From positions 24,518,375-24,582,374 of the forward strand of contig CM077827.1 of NCBI GenBank assembly GCA_039720395.1: a stretch of DNA of 64,000 bases, read 5' to 3'. The position numbers and the translations under genes are program-made. The stretch comes from Liquidambar formosana (Eukaryota > Streptophyta > Magnoliopsida > Saxifragales > Altingiaceae). Below, in pieces: positions 11,301 through 26,300 of the stretch. The notes beneath the pieces are model-generated. The model made no database searches. It was not told the origin of the DNA and saw only the letters and a program-made list of their open reading frames with translations. The first letter of the stretch is position 1; the number at the start of each line of letters is the position of its first letter.

Positions 11301-14300
11301 AATCCTCCTATGAACACTTTGACCTTAGGGCCCATTAGCTTTCCAGATCAGCAAAGAAGGAAGAAACATGGGAATGCTCGAATCCTCACTAAGACATCAA
11401 AGAAAGATTTGTAGGAAAAAACACCTGAAGAATGGGATAACCGCCTTCTCCTATCAGGAAATGACTCTCTTAAACAAATTCCATCTAGCAAAGATAACAA
11501 GGAAGAAATTTCAGTGCATTCCTATCATTTAAATTTCAAAAAAACTTAAAATCCTAATTATGAGGAAAAGAAGAAGAAACCAAAGAGGATATTAACACAT
11601 TTTGGGCCTAGGACAAATTATACAATGGGGGAAACAAAGTAGATGAAGAATCTCCCCCACTCCAAACATCTTCCCAAAAACGAATTTTATCAATTTTCCA
11701 CTACAGAGCTAGTAAACTCCAAAAAACAACATAAGTTCTGAAAGATGAATTTCCAAGGGCATCTTGTTGAAACTCTGCTACCCAATTGAAATCGCAGACA
11801 TTATCCTGAATCCTATACTTGCTTCTAATTATAGCATGCCATAAGGAATTGGCCTCTGGGGGAAACCTCCATTTCTGATTAAGGCAATATTCCTCTCAAT
11901 AAAATTACCCAAGCCAAGCCCTCCTCTAGTCCTTGACCAAGAAATAACCTCCCAACTAACCAAATGATCCCTATACCCTTCCCCACAAAGAATGTTGAAA
12001 ATAATGGTAATAGATAACACATGTTTTGACCCCCAGTGAAAAGTTTATTTCATTGATTGAATTTTAAGCCTTTAGCTAATTGTACAATAAAATCTGATGC
12101 AGCTAATTTATAACCCAATAATTGGAGATCTAATTCGATTGTAGCTTAATTTTCTGAAAACTAGATTCATGGTCCTTTTGGAAAAAGTGTTGGTTATGTG
12201 AGAAAACATCATTATTTACCATTAAGAGATGGTTTAAGGCCAAAACACTGCACTGTAAAAACAGAGTCAGACCTGAACAACCTACATTGCACAAAATTCT
12301 AATAATTATTACCAAGAATTTGGGTTCAAGGGATACTTTGTTGAATATAATTTTGAAAGGAACAATCCTAAAATGGTATAAGTTTTTGATGGAGGGAACT
12401 ATAGTAATAAATCTGTTGAAGTCAGATCATTAACAAAAGGGTTTTAAAATATTGAAATGAGTACTGTACCTAATAAATTAAGTAAATATAATAAACCTGC
12501 TTGAAATTACATTAAAAATTACAGAAGCCATGCTCATGTACTTAGTGAGCTACAGCAGAAAACAGAAGTGAAAAAGTAATGTTTCAACGTCCCAATCTGA
12601 ATTTAAATCCATGAGTTGTGCAGTGACATTTTCTGTTGTACAACAACTACAATTTCCATCTCATTCCACTTGATGAAGAACAATTCATAAATATGAATAA
12701 TCCATCATACATTCCATGTGCAATCGTAATATAATCCCCAAATAGTTGAAGTTACATTCCAAAATAGGCATCCATATTAACAATACTATTGTTCTTTCAA
12801 ATCCAAAATACATAATTAGAGAGCATTGAAATCTAAGAGTTCATGATTTCCAACTAGGAAGACCCTCAATGCATCCACTAAACAACACTTGTACGCTTGA
12901 CATGAAAAGTAGAGGCAAGCAGAGTCAAAGGCCGAGCCTCAACCAGCAAAGGGGGACAGCCATGCCAATCCAAGCAGAGCACAAAATATAAGTCTTTCAA
13001 AACATCTATGAAATAAGAGGGGTGAGCTATATGGCTTATGGGAAATTTGTTCCTAGACAATGAATAAGGTTTAAAGTTTAAACACATAAAAGACATGCAC
13101 TTTATTTAAAATACATTTGATGCAAGAATGACAAATTCACATGAATAAAAAATTTCAAAATAATAATACAAAGATTAGGATTTTCAAGTTTCCATTAAAC
13201 TGTAGTGACCAATAGTCCAGTTCATTGTGTACCAAATCTAAGGATATACGATCACATCCTGAAAATCTAACAAAGCATGTGTGAATTTATGGGACTGAAT
13301 TTGGCACTAGCTCAGTCTAACTCTCACATACTCGCACATGGTGGGCTCGTGGGCAGAATGGACACCCCACAATTTGTATAAAAACCTTTGAAAACATAGT
13401 TTCTCTTCACTTTAGCCAATTTTTATGTTTTGTATCATTATTTTAGGTTTAAAATTTCTCCTCAAAGTTATTGTAATCACTTATTTTATTTACATGTAAA
13501 ATCCATGCTTCTTGTTTTTACATTCTCAATCAAGAATTTAGTTCTCTTGCTTTATTGGTCTTATTTGCATTCAATTTAGATCTACTAGTCATTAGTGCCT
13601 AGCAAACTAATGACACCTTACCATAAAGGAAAATTTCTGGACCCACGTTTGATGATTTTTGTTTCGTATATATAGTCAATTATAGCTTAGTTTAAAAAAT
13701 TTTGTTTTGTAACTTTTTTTTTTTAATCTGAAAAAATGTTTAAATCAAATGCTCAAAGTTTGAGAAAGAAAAAAGATTAAATTAAATGATTTAATCTCAT
13801 CTTTTGAGTATGCTGGAGGTGGATTTGTAGGGTCTTGGTGGGACCAAGAGGGTTAGATCCTTATGGAGTTGCACGATTATGGTAGTTTTGTGGGTTATTC
13901 GGTTAGAAAAGAATGCGAGGATCTTCAATGAGAATTGTGAAAGAGGGAGTGAATGTTGGACAAGGTTTATTTCTTTGCTTCCTTATGGGCTTTGGTGGAT
14001 AAACTGTTTGATGGAGTTCCTCTTTTTCTGATTCTTAGAAATTGGATTGAGATTTGTTCTTCAAATTGAACTAAGAGGAAGTATTTAGGAGGTCATGAAA
14101 CGACCCTCCAAAAAAAGAAAAGAAGTGTTTACATTTTTTGCCATTTTAACAGTGATTGTGGATAAGAAACAAAACTCCAACGCATCAAATGACTCAAAGT
14201 ACCTTTGTCGTATCATTTCACAGGCTAGCATACCAACTAGGTTTAATGAGAGTAAACCTTTTTTCTTTGGATAGAAAACAAATTGTATTGTGTTAATGAG

Positions 14301-17300
14301 AAAATGAGGAATACAATGTGGAAACCAAAGAAAAATAAGTCAGCCTTAGGCTTACAAAAAAAACCCCAACCCAATAACACCAGTACCCCATAACAAACAC
14401 CAAAACCCCAACCCATACAACAGCATCAAGGAGGAGGAAAAAAAAAGGGGGGGGGGGGATCTTTGATTGGTACTGTTTAATACAAATTACTATTAAATTT
14501 TTAGTAAATGACTATTTACTTAACTAAGAATGACTACTAACTGTTATTATTTACCTGTAACCTGACCATTCTCTAATTCCCCCCCCCCCCCACCCAAAAA
14601 ATAAATAAATAAATAAATAGAACTGTCCTAAATACCTCCTCTTAGTTCTTTTTGAAGAACAAATCTCAATCTAATTTCTAAGAATAAAAAAAAGAGGTAC
14701 TCCTTCAAATGGTTTATCCACCAATGCCCACAAGGAAGCAAAGGAATAAACTTTGTTCCACATCCCCTCCCTCTCTTCATAAAACATCAGTTTGCTTTCT
14801 ATTAAAAAACATGATTAGGTAAATGAATTAAGTGAGTTTAAAATGGTAAGTCCTCAACTAATACTACAATTTACAAAGCCTTTGTTCCAACTACTTGGGC
14901 AGCTAAACAAATCCCTTTTTGCCATCTAGCTCTTTCTAGGGCCATATCATCCATTTAATTATTGGCAACCATGTCATTTCTTGGTACCTTGACTCACTGT
15001 TTTTGGTATTCCTTTTGTCCTTTTGGATCCTTCTAGTAGACTTAAATCATGCCTCCAAGCTTATGTGTTAATTGGTTTTCGATCCACTGGCACTTGGCTG
15101 AACCATCTTATTTGACTATTACTCCTCAACTAAAATCATGGGAAAATAATTAAGAAATTTCACAGGGCTTCCAACCGATTTAATCTGGATCATTTAATAT
15201 TTACATTGTTTGGTACTTCCTGTATGGCCTTATTATTATTGTTGTTGTTATTATTACAATATTACTATTATTAGTTTTATGTTTTTTTTGTTGGCTTCCC
15301 GTGCGGGGGCCCGCCAGGGGGGAGGTGGGGGGGTGGGGGAAGCTACATATATGCTGAATTTTAAAACAACTTTGAGTTGATTTACATCTCTTCCATGCAT
15401 TGTATCAATTCCACGTTGGCTGGCTGGAACTCGTGACATGCAATTGGTCCTTGACTAGAACAGGACAAATCAGGATTGATATTTATTCATGTTTTATATT
15501 CTGGCTTGGAATCTGATTTAATTTCCTAATGCAATTTATGTTAAACGGGGAGCAGCTGAACATTTTGAACCTCCATTAAATGTTATTTGGTTGACTATTA
15601 TTATTTCTTTCTTCTTCATCAAACAAAATTACTAAATTCTTTCTTAGCACTTTCAGGCTGAAAAGCTTAAGAATTTTTTTTATCATATTTAATTGCTTTG
15701 GTGACATTTGTCAGGCTAGAAGAGCTTTACGAGCTTTGAAAGGATTGGTAAGACTTCAAGCCCTTGTTAGGGGCCATGCCGTGAGAAAGCAAGCTGCAAT
15801 AACTCTTCGTTGCATGCAAGCTTTAGTGAGAGTTCAGGCTCGTGTCCGAGCAAGGCGTGTTCGTCTGGCATTGGAAAGTCAAACAGCCCAACAGAAACTT
15901 CAGCAACAAATTGCAAATGAGGCTCGTGTTCGAGAAATAGAGGTAAGCAACATTACACTACTCTCTGTTTGATTATCTTATTAATGTTCATGGCCTGATG
16001 GTGCCCATCACTTTCTTGCTTTTTGGAAATGTGAGAATTAGTTTAACTTCTCTACATGTCAATAGTATCATAGCAGTTGCAAGGTTCACATTTGTTGCTA
16101 AAGTTTTAATTGTGACATTGTCATCAGCGATTTTTAATCCAGTCTAGACAAAATAGTTTTAACTGCTACAGTCAACTGGCCTGGTTTCCAAGTTTTGGGA
16201 CCAAACTGGTTGTTTATAAAATATTATATGGAACATTTTCTGTACATACTATTCTTTCATTTATTTCACCTTCATTGAATTAGTATTTAGTTTTTGCGCT
16301 CTATATTCCTTTTATTCTTTTGCCCATCACGTTCTTACATTTTGGAAATGTGAGAATTGGTTTAACTTCTCTACATGTCAATAGTAGAATTGCAGTTGTG
16401 AGGTGCCCATCCATAACTGAACTTTTAATTATAACATTATTATTAGTGATCCATTTTTTATCACTAGGAACTGGAGGGAGATTTGTCCTTCGAAGAGTGT
16501 TGAGAGAAGAGGCTGAGAGGGTTTTCCCTCTGTAAGCTGAGTGTAGTTTTTTGGTTTTTTTGGGGGATGTGAGTGCTTGTTTTTGTTTTGGGAGGCTGCT
16601 TTTTAGGGTGGCTTTTCTGGCTTTTTGGGGGTGCTTGGTTGTTTAGGTTTTTTCTTCTTTTGTGGCTTTTCTGTCTTTTTGTTATGGATGAAGAATTAAC
16701 ATATATAAATAGTATGATGTCTGTATAATTTTATTTATTTATTCATTTTATTTTATTGGGAAATTTCCTGGCTCCAGACCTCAAGGGCACGAAAAAAACC
16801 ACAACGGATTACCATTTGGCTGTTCACATCTCTTAGAAATTTAGAATAGGAGATGGAAATATCTTGGTAAATTTTTTATTAGGGATGAGGAATATATATA
16901 TATAGTCCTTCTATTATCAGGTGCACTTGATGCAATTTTGCATCAAGTGCACCCCAAAACTCTTACGTGCAACTCATATATGGCCAAACCAACCGTTGGA
17001 TTAAATTTGATTCATATGTTCGTTATGCATGCCAAAAATCAAGTTGATCTAAGATTTAAGGGCTGTTTCATTTGAAATGTCCATAAATAGAGCGATTGTT
17101 ATTGATTAAAAAATGCTTGTTTTGGATCAAATAGCAATCAATCTTAGATCAACTTGATTTTTGGCGTGGAATGCCTACATGAGAAGGCTATCTAATCCAA
17201 CGGTTGGATTCACAAATACAAATATCTAGGTAGAGTTTTGGAGTGCACTTGATATTAACTAATATCAGGTGCACCTGATAGTAGAAGGATTATATATATA

Positions 17301-20300
17301 GTGGGTGTTAATTTTAGTTTAGGATGATATTTGAAATCTAATTATTAGCAGATCTGCATAGTTAATGAAGGTCTTAACTTTCTTAGGAAATGACTGATTG
17401 TGGAGACTAGAGACGATTATTAATACGTAATGGTAAAATTAGTTGTAACTTGTAGTTATCGTGAATGCTGCCAATCCTATCACAAGATAGGACTTTTAAA
17501 TGAATATCGTTGCTCATAAATTGCTTGAGGTTGCCTATTAAGTGAGCTAAGCTGAAGCTAAAGTTGTTTGCTTGGTTTCCTAGCAAGCAAAGGTTGAGAG
17601 ACGTTAAGTTTGGCTTGATTAGGCTTGTGAGCAGTTTAGGCAGGTGTCTTGCAGTTGTACAATACATTTTCTAATGAATTTACCCATGTAAAAATAATAT
17701 TGACTATGAAAGTTAGTGTCATAGAATGAAGAATCAAGTGAGATTTTGGAAAATGTGGTAGCAACTAATTTGGGTTAGTAAATTTGTGAATTTCATCTCT
17801 GGTAGCTTTCCTTTCAACATTAGAACCTTTATTCCCTTTTCGATCATATGCCTAAGTCAATGGTGCCATGTACTCATGTCCGCCTCTGATTAGGGCTGCA
17901 ACTTGGGTGGGTTGAGCCCGCCCAACCCAAACCCAACCCAGTCAATAGACGGGTTGGACAAATAGTTTTCATACATTGGGTTGGGCTTGGGTTGGAAAAT
18001 ATCAACCCGATTTAAATCGGGTTAGACTTGGGAAGGGGGTTAGGCAACCCGAACTCAACTTGAACCCGACCTATATAATATATAATTTTTTAATATTTTT
18101 ATATGCATTAAGTATGACATTATCTGGTTTATACTAATAAGTTACTTGAATATATGAACTTACTTTTGAGATATATACATCAGTTTATTATTACTTTATT
18201 CGTTTGATCTATGTTAACACATTTTTATTTCTCTAAGAATGTTGTTGGAATTGAAGAATTGATGTGGCTTTAATGTTTGAAGAACTGTGTTTGGACAGTT
18301 GCTTAGTTGGGCATTACATGTGTTCGTGTTTTGATGTGTTTTGAACCTTTAGTTTAATTCTTTGGGTACTCAGTCAGTTAGACAATTACATATGTTGCTT
18401 GTTTTGAACTTAATTACTTTGATGCTTTCATCTTTATTTTTATTTTGCTGAAAAAATTATTACTTGAGTGATTTGATTTCTAGGTTAATCAATTGAGTTT
18501 GGATGATTAAGATTTGTGGGGATATGCAACAATGCATTTTTATTTTATTAAACAGGTTTACTAAAGATGAAAAATAAAAAATGAAATTAATAAACGAACC
18601 CACAAAACCCGCTCAACCCGTGTAACCCATGCCCAACCCATGCCCGCCCAACCTGAGCACGGGTTAAGCTTAGGCTAGGAAAGTTCAACCCGAAGTATGG
18701 GTTGGGTTGGGCTTGGGCGTAGGGATTTACACATGGGGTTGAGCTTGGGTTGACCTCCCAACCCGTCCAACCCACCCAAGTTGCAGCCCTACCTCTGATG
18801 ATGCAATTGTGATTGAGCTATTAGAACCCGAAGCCACATAGAGTACCCTCTTTCTTGCCACAAGCTATCACTATAGCCCCTTTGTCATCTTCCATGCATC
18901 ACCTGTGAAAGTTGTTACAATCCCCAAACCTGGCCGATAGAGATCAAATTTCTTGCCAAATTTGGCACATATCTAACATCTTTCAACTTCAGCACTGTTC
19001 CATTTGACAAATTAATTTGAACATCACCCTTTCCAATAATGCTGTAGGCCTCATTATCGTTTAGGTAGACTTTTCCAAAATCTCCTTGCACATAATTATG
19101 TAGCATAGCTTGTGTGCAAGTAGCATGGAATGATGCACCAGAATCTATGATCCATGAATCTAACGATAGAATGAAAGCATCAGATATATTTTCACCATTA
19201 GAAAATTAACAGAATCTTTACCTCCCTGGTTGTTATTTTCATGCTGTTTCTTTAGACCTTTGCAATATGGTTTGAAGTGCCCTTTTTTTCCACAATTCCA
19301 ACAGCCATCAGCCATCATCCTTTCCTTGTGAGTTTTTGATTTGCTCCTCCTTGATTTTGATCTGGATCGACCACGATATCTATTTCCTCTATTTGGCTTC
19401 ATTCCTCGTTCTTTAGTATTCAAAGCAGCCCCTAATGATTCACCTAAGGATTTTCGACGAGATTCCTCACTCAGAATAACACTCCTAACACCATTGAATA
19501 TCAATTTTTTTTTATCCACAGGAGTTGCTCATCGCTATCACCAAACTATCCCAACTGTCTAGGAGGCTTGATAAAAGGAGAATAGCCCTTATTTCATCAT
19601 CAAAGATGATGTTTATAGATTCCAATTGACTTGTAACCGTGTTAAACTCATTCATATGTTCAGCCACATTGCCATTATCAGTCATCTTCATATTGAACAG
19701 ATTCTTCATCAGAAAAACCTTATCTAAGGCAGAAGGTTTTTCATACATCCCTAATAGGGCAGCCATTCAAATCGACCGTCATCTTTCTTTGGAGATATTA
19801 AAGAGTATAGATGCAGTAAGACTAAGATGCATTGCACCTAGGGCTTTCCTATCGAGTATCTCCCACTCCTCTTTAGACATCTTCTTTGGCTTCTTCGATT
19901 TTCCTCCTAGCAGAAGATACAGATTCTTCTGATAGAGGTAATCCTCTATCTGCATCTTCCAGAACCCGAAATTCTTTCCATTGAATGTCTCGTTATTAAC
20001 CTTTCCTTCTTCCGTTGTCAAAAGAAGCAAGAACACAGAAGATTTACGTAGTTCCCTCTAGTTGAGGTACGTCCACGGCTCACACACAATTCCATTATAC
20101 TCTGAGGCAAAAAGAAGAGAATACAAGTTACAAGCCTTCTGACGCCCAGCCCACTATATATAACCTCCGCAATAATTAGGGTTAACATAGAACCGTAGGA
20201 AAATACCTAAAATACCGCCAACGTTGTACGGATATTGTACTGTAGGGCCATGCCGAACTCTGACCTTGTCAGCCGCTAGGGTTGGGGGGGGGGGGGGTCC

Positions 20301-23300
20301 CCGGGCCAATCCTGCTGACCAATATCATCAAACTTCACTTACTACAACAAAATGCAGGGGAGATCAAAGCTCACAAAGAAGCAAGAAACATAATTTATCC
20401 CAAACAATCTCCGTAGGGGAACATCTGTCTTGAAAAAGGTGAGCATTTATTTCCAGGCCACACCACCCAAAAAATTGCCATCATTTCACAGGACCATCAA
20501 CCCCAGGTCCACATAGAATCATTTCAAATACTTCCATTCCATGTTCTCAATTTCTATGGGTGGCTGAGAGGTTGGAGAAGATGGAAGATGGTTAGAAGTA
20601 TTGGCAGAGGAGTGGAAAGGGATTCAAATATCACCTTAGTGGATAAGGTGTGCGCATCATTATTAAATAGAGGTTTTAGGTTTTTGGATATCCATCTTAT
20701 GGTTGCTTTTAATGAAGCTTTGTTAGGGAAGTGGCTTTAGAGGTATAGCTCAGGTTCTTAATTTTGTGTAGACTGGTATCTTTTCAAAATAAGGGATTGC
20801 TAATGGGCAGGATAGAAATGAGGAATATACTCTTTATGGCCTTAACCTATGGAGGGGAATTTTTAGTAGTGGATGATTTAAGAGTTTGACTTGATTCTAT
20901 GTGCACAATCGGGTAAAAGTGAGGATTTTGATTTTATGTGCACAATTGGAGTGTTGGGAAGTTCCACATCCCACCTTGCTTAAATATTGAGTTTGATATG
21001 GCTTCATATACCTAAAATAGAGGCATGCTAGTTGTTTGGGCTCTCCACCTAACAGCTTAGGCTTTTAGGATGGAAACTTAACATATTCTCTTGGTTTTGC
21101 TTTTTCGTCTCCCTGTTAGTTATAAGAAGGAGATAGGCATTGCTGGTTTTTCGAATCTTAAGGGTCTTGTATCTCGTGGATAGATATGTTGGATAGAATT
21201 CTTATCATGGTTCATTGAGAGGCTATCACTTGATCATTGTGTTATGTATCTTTTTAATTTTTCATGTCGTGGTCTTTGATTTGCTCCTGGTTCATGGTTT
21301 TGTGGGTTTTGCTGCTTCATTGGATTATCCTTTTTGTGGGTTGGCACATTGATGCTTTTGGATCTTAAGGGACCAAGATGCCATGGAAGGGAAGAAATGC
21401 TAGAGTTTTTGAGGGAGAAGCTTTCCATTTTTTTCTTGTTTAGTGTAGCCGTAAGGCTCTTCTTTTGAGTGGGTTTCTATCTTAGATATCCCTTTTTTGT
21501 TGCTGTGTGGTTGGGTGTTTTTTTTTTTTTGGGGGGGGGGGGGGGGGTGGTTGGGGTTAGTGTAAGAATGTGTACAATGAGTTGGAGGGATTTCTCTTTT
21601 CTTTGTCATTTAATGGTTTTTTGTTTCTCAGCTGTTTGATCTATTTGCTTTTATTGAGGTGTAGGATGCTTCTTGCCGTTTTTCTTAATTTATCAATGGA
21701 TATTTTATCACAGAAAATGTGGTTGGCTGTCGGTGGAGTGCTAGACTGAAGATTTGGGAGTATCTAAAATGAATATAATAAATTTTTGAGAAATGATGGA
21801 CCTTTCTGTGCAACTACTGTTGCATATAAATTGCAGCTGTTCTCAAGTGGCATTTTTGAAGTTGGTATTTCTCTACAGTATAGATGAGTGGGTTTTGAAA
21901 TTCTATTAATACAAAATACAAGTTGATGGTGTGGCCATGGCATTTGGAAGGGTGGGGTGCGGGTCAGGGTTCCATTACCTTTGATCTAAAAAAAAAAAAA
22001 AAAAATGCAAATTAATGATTATTATGGAAATTGTTATTATTTTTTAAATAAATTTATTTCATTAATGATTTTTTACTGAAAATACAATATGCTTCTGCTT
22101 GTTTACTCATTCTTGTTTAACGGCTCAGATTTTGTTGGAGCTGTTGAATGCTTCATATTGCTTCTGACTGTGATGCAGGAAGGGTGGTGTGACAGTGTAG
22201 GATCTGTTGAAGATATTCAAGTTAAGTTGCTAAAGAGGCAGGAAGCCGCGGCTAAGCGGAGAGAGAGCCATGGCATATGCTCTTGCTCATCAGGTAAAGT
22301 TATGATAGCCCCCAGTGATGCGTATATAAAACAGCAATTTCTTTTTTAATGAATTTAAATTGACTTTCATTATTAGACTATTATACCTCTAGAAAGCAGA
22401 ATTCAGTTGACGATGAACATAAAGAAGGAAGAAATCAAATGGTAGAGCATGCATGCCTATAATATGTTTATGTGAACTTGGATGTTGGCATGAGGATTCT
22501 TGACTGAAATATGATATTAGGTCTTAGTATTTTAATTAACAAAATTTCGTTTGGGTTTAAACGTTAGACGAACCTCAAATGGTATTGGAATTTCACGTCC
22601 ATTGAAAGCCTAGACTGAAGTTTGTACGTCGCACTTAATGTGTTCAGTGTTGCACAAAATTTCCCAGACCATAAATCAAAAATTTGATTCGCCACCTCTT
22701 AAAATATGATCTTTCAGGCTTCTTAATCATTTAATTTCTGCATTTTTTTAATTACTTTTGGATCAATGCTTATATTATCTTTGGAGGTTTAAGAGCTAAC
22801 TTCTTGATGCTCCAGCAATAAGTGACTAGCTTTATTTGATGACTAGGCAATAAAATCTTTGGACATTCTCCTTGTTATTGAGCCTTATCCCTGGGTGAAG
22901 AAACCATTGGGACCAAGTACTAGGATATCAACTTATATTTTACAACCTTTTTTTTTTTTTTTTAATGAAACATCAATTTGAAATATTCAAGACAAGGAAA
23001 CCAAAAAAAAAAAAAAAAAAGAAAGGGGGGGGGGGGGGAAGCCAGCCTCAAAACCCTAACTGAAAATGTTTTACAACTTATATTTTCAACTTTTAAACAT
23101 CGATGATGAGGAGTACAGCGTTTCATAAATGATTATACATATGTAATACCCATATCACATATCATGTGTTGTGAAAACAGAAAAAAATGTCCTGAAACTG
23201 TTTGAAAATGTCTTCTCTACCCGGTCCTCTTCTCTCGGTGAGGCTTATTTTGGTTTCTTGTTGGGTCTATTGTTTGTTCCTAGATTGTTTAGTTTTGGTG

Positions 23301-26300
23301 TTTTTGTGGGAGGGATTCCTCTTCCTCCTCGTACACGATTGTATACTTTTCTTTTTGATCAATAAATTTCCGTTTATTGTCTAAGGAAAAAAAAAAAACA
23401 GAAGAAAAGTAAAAGAATCAGGCTAGCCTAGTGGTGAAGGAGGGTGGGGTAAAGGGCTAGGAGTAGGATAGGTTAGGGGTTCAAACCCCTCCAATTGTAC
23501 CCAAAAAAAAAAAAAAAAAAAAAGAAAGGAAATTCAGGAAATGTTGAAATGAAATAATAAAAACCATATGTAAACAAATATGAGTAGCATACATAGTGAA
23601 TGCAGATGAAAATCTTGGGGATAGAATTTTGGTAAATGTTATAACAAACAATCTACACACGAAGGAATTTGAACATTAGAAAATGAAGTATAATTATAGG
23701 TACCAATCCCATACCCTTTTGGACATATATCTTGCATTATCATCTGAAGGAATGTCAACAGATTGTTTATGCTATTTATCATTTGTCATCAAGCAATAAA
23801 ATTCTTAAATACTCCATTGCAAATGTCATTACCATTGCAGATTTGGAGTCAACTTCAGTCCAATCTCATTATATTTGTTTTATATAGTGGATTTGATTTT
23901 AAGTGATGCTTTTAATCTTATAGAATCATAGTAAACCAAGCTTTATTGCCAGAAGAATGTGTCAGCAGGGTTTATAGAGGTTTTTGGTGACCAACTGGTA
24001 TCGCTGATATGTAGGGTGGATGTTTATAATAACTGTATACTGCTTCAGTCACTATCCTGCTATCACATGGTATTTCATAGAAATGCATAAGCTTTGAGAT
24101 CAGTCTCATTTTACATTACACAGCAGCCCATGTGTCCATTTAGGATGACAGTATTTGAATATAAACAATGTTCGTATACTTGCTAAACTTATGCAAATAT
24201 GGCCTCCTATGAGGATAGCCTCTGCAATTTTTCAACACAGTCATTTTTCTTTTCCATTCATATGTAGTTATGTACATATCATTTAGTAAGAAATGCAGGA
24301 TATGAAGTATATTACTTTCTTCATATGTTTAGTAGAAGGCAGGAATATTGTATATTGTTCATCAGAGTTAATTTTTCAAGATAATGTTATCAAAATTTTA
24401 GTATAAAATAGTTAGATTTTTTTCCTTGAGCTCATTAGAACGTTTTTCAAGATCATGTATTGATGAACCCTGCCATGTGTTTCTGTGTGTGGGAACCACT
24501 TTTTGGTGGCAAGTCACCCTGGAGTCCCAGGACTCAAGGACATTGTTGTTTGAACTTGTTTAGGTAAATGTGTAAAATTATATGTGCACGATTAGGACCT
24601 AAAGGTCCTACTAGTGGGCTACAACTGGAATAAACCAATTCAATTCAAGAAAAAGCTAACTAAGCTGTTTTGTACATGACGGAACTACTGTCTACTGATA
24701 ACATATATCAAACAATCTTAACCTGTCCAAATTTTCAAATTGGTAGACTTAGATGTAGATTAAAATTTGCGAAACAACTGATGTGATAGATTAGTCTATT
24801 AAGAACCACATTGGCTTTTTAAACTTCTACCACTTCTGGACAAAAGTGCAATACAATTTGATTTGAAAAATTTTAATACCCAATTTAGAAAATTCGTTTT
24901 TTTTCTAAAATTTGCTATATTAAAGTGGCCATAAATTTTGTTCTACCTTCTAGGGTTCCAAGAGTCCAAGGTTAAAAAGATGCTTAAATGCTGGAGCATT
25001 TGTTTTGTTTTAAATAAAGCAATAGTAGTTAGGGGTGTTCTTGGATTGAAGTTTCAGATTTTGGATGGAAGTTGGTAGAAGTGTAATGTCCAGTTTTATT
25101 GCAAATGTTTGTCGTTGTTGGGGGTTGACCTTTTTTGGGAGGATTTGTGGTGGGGGATCATCCATTTAGGGAGGCTTTTCCTTGACGCTTTAGACTTTCT
25201 CATTCCCAAGGCCTCTTTTATCTCTGACTTGGTAGTTTCCTCTGAGCATCCGATGGTTTGAAATTTTAATTTTTTTAGAAATTCCAATGATGGGAAATTC
25301 TGGGAATTAGTGAATTAGTAACTGATGACTTGACCTTTTTTCTTGTTGTTAATGATATCTATCTTCATCTTCCTTTCCTGATGATAGATCCTAGAATTTA
25401 GATAGGAATAACCTTCTTTCCTCTGAGTCCTTTTTCATTTTCGTCTTAACCATAATGACCTTTCCCATTTCTTCCTAGTAAACATGATCTGGAATGCTAA
25501 AGCTCCCTCAAAGGTTAAGGCTTTTGTTTGGTTGCTTGCTCTTAAAAAGGTTAATATAGTGAGACTCTCCAAAGAAGACGTAATAGAGCTTTGAGCCCAA
25601 ACATGTGTACAATGTGAGAGCAACTTACCACTTGTTCCTTCATTGACCTGTCGCCTTCTATTTGTGGAAGAGGCTGTTCTCCATGGTTGGCTTGAGCTGG
25701 GTTATTCTTGCTGATCTGGTTTCTTTGCTAGTCATCTCTTTTTGAGGCTTGGGTACAGCCGTACAGGCTATGAAGCATGGATACGGATACGGGATATGGA
25801 TACACTGATTGGGCAATTCTCAAAAAACTGTAGGAGATGATACAGGTGGGATACATTAATAAATTAATATTTTGATATTAATATTTTCTCTAAAACATCA
25901 ATAATAAACACACACACACACACACACACAAAAAATGTTTAAGAGCATCTACAAAATCAATTAATAGTCAAAATCATTTTATTATTTAAAAAAAATTAAT
26001 ATTCAAAATCATTGTCCATAAAACATATCTATTAGCATCAATCATGTTCATCCTTTATTAAAAAAAAAAATACAAAAAGTTTAAACATCGACATAACAAA
26101 ATTACTATTTAGCTCTATTGTTTTACAATGGTTGCCCTAGGAGAGAGATAGAGTCATAAGAGAACATAGATGAGAGAACTAGAGTTTATTGTTTTGATTG
26201 AAGTATAGGTATTGTGTGTTTTTAAAATCTACATTTAACACCCCATTTATTTTAAAAATTAATTACAAACTAACCCCAAACGAATCTCAAACGTATCCGA

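Noticed and set aside
17407..17667. 86-codon minus-strand ORF near the Copia relic
   Set aside because: It suggested a leucine-rich sequence at first, but there is no repeat periodicity and no continuity with Copia coding. Treated as chance.
22179..22293. Alternative splicing that would rescue the IQD exon 5 frame
   Set aside because: The next AG in the exon gives an early TAG, no other GT near 22293 corrects the phase, and the nearby exon 6 alternative acceptor moves by six bases, leaving phase unchanged.
23425..23523. Possible tRNA gene
   Set aside because: A and B boxes are present but no cloverleaf can be drawn, and a poly(A) tail follows, so a SINE is the better reading.
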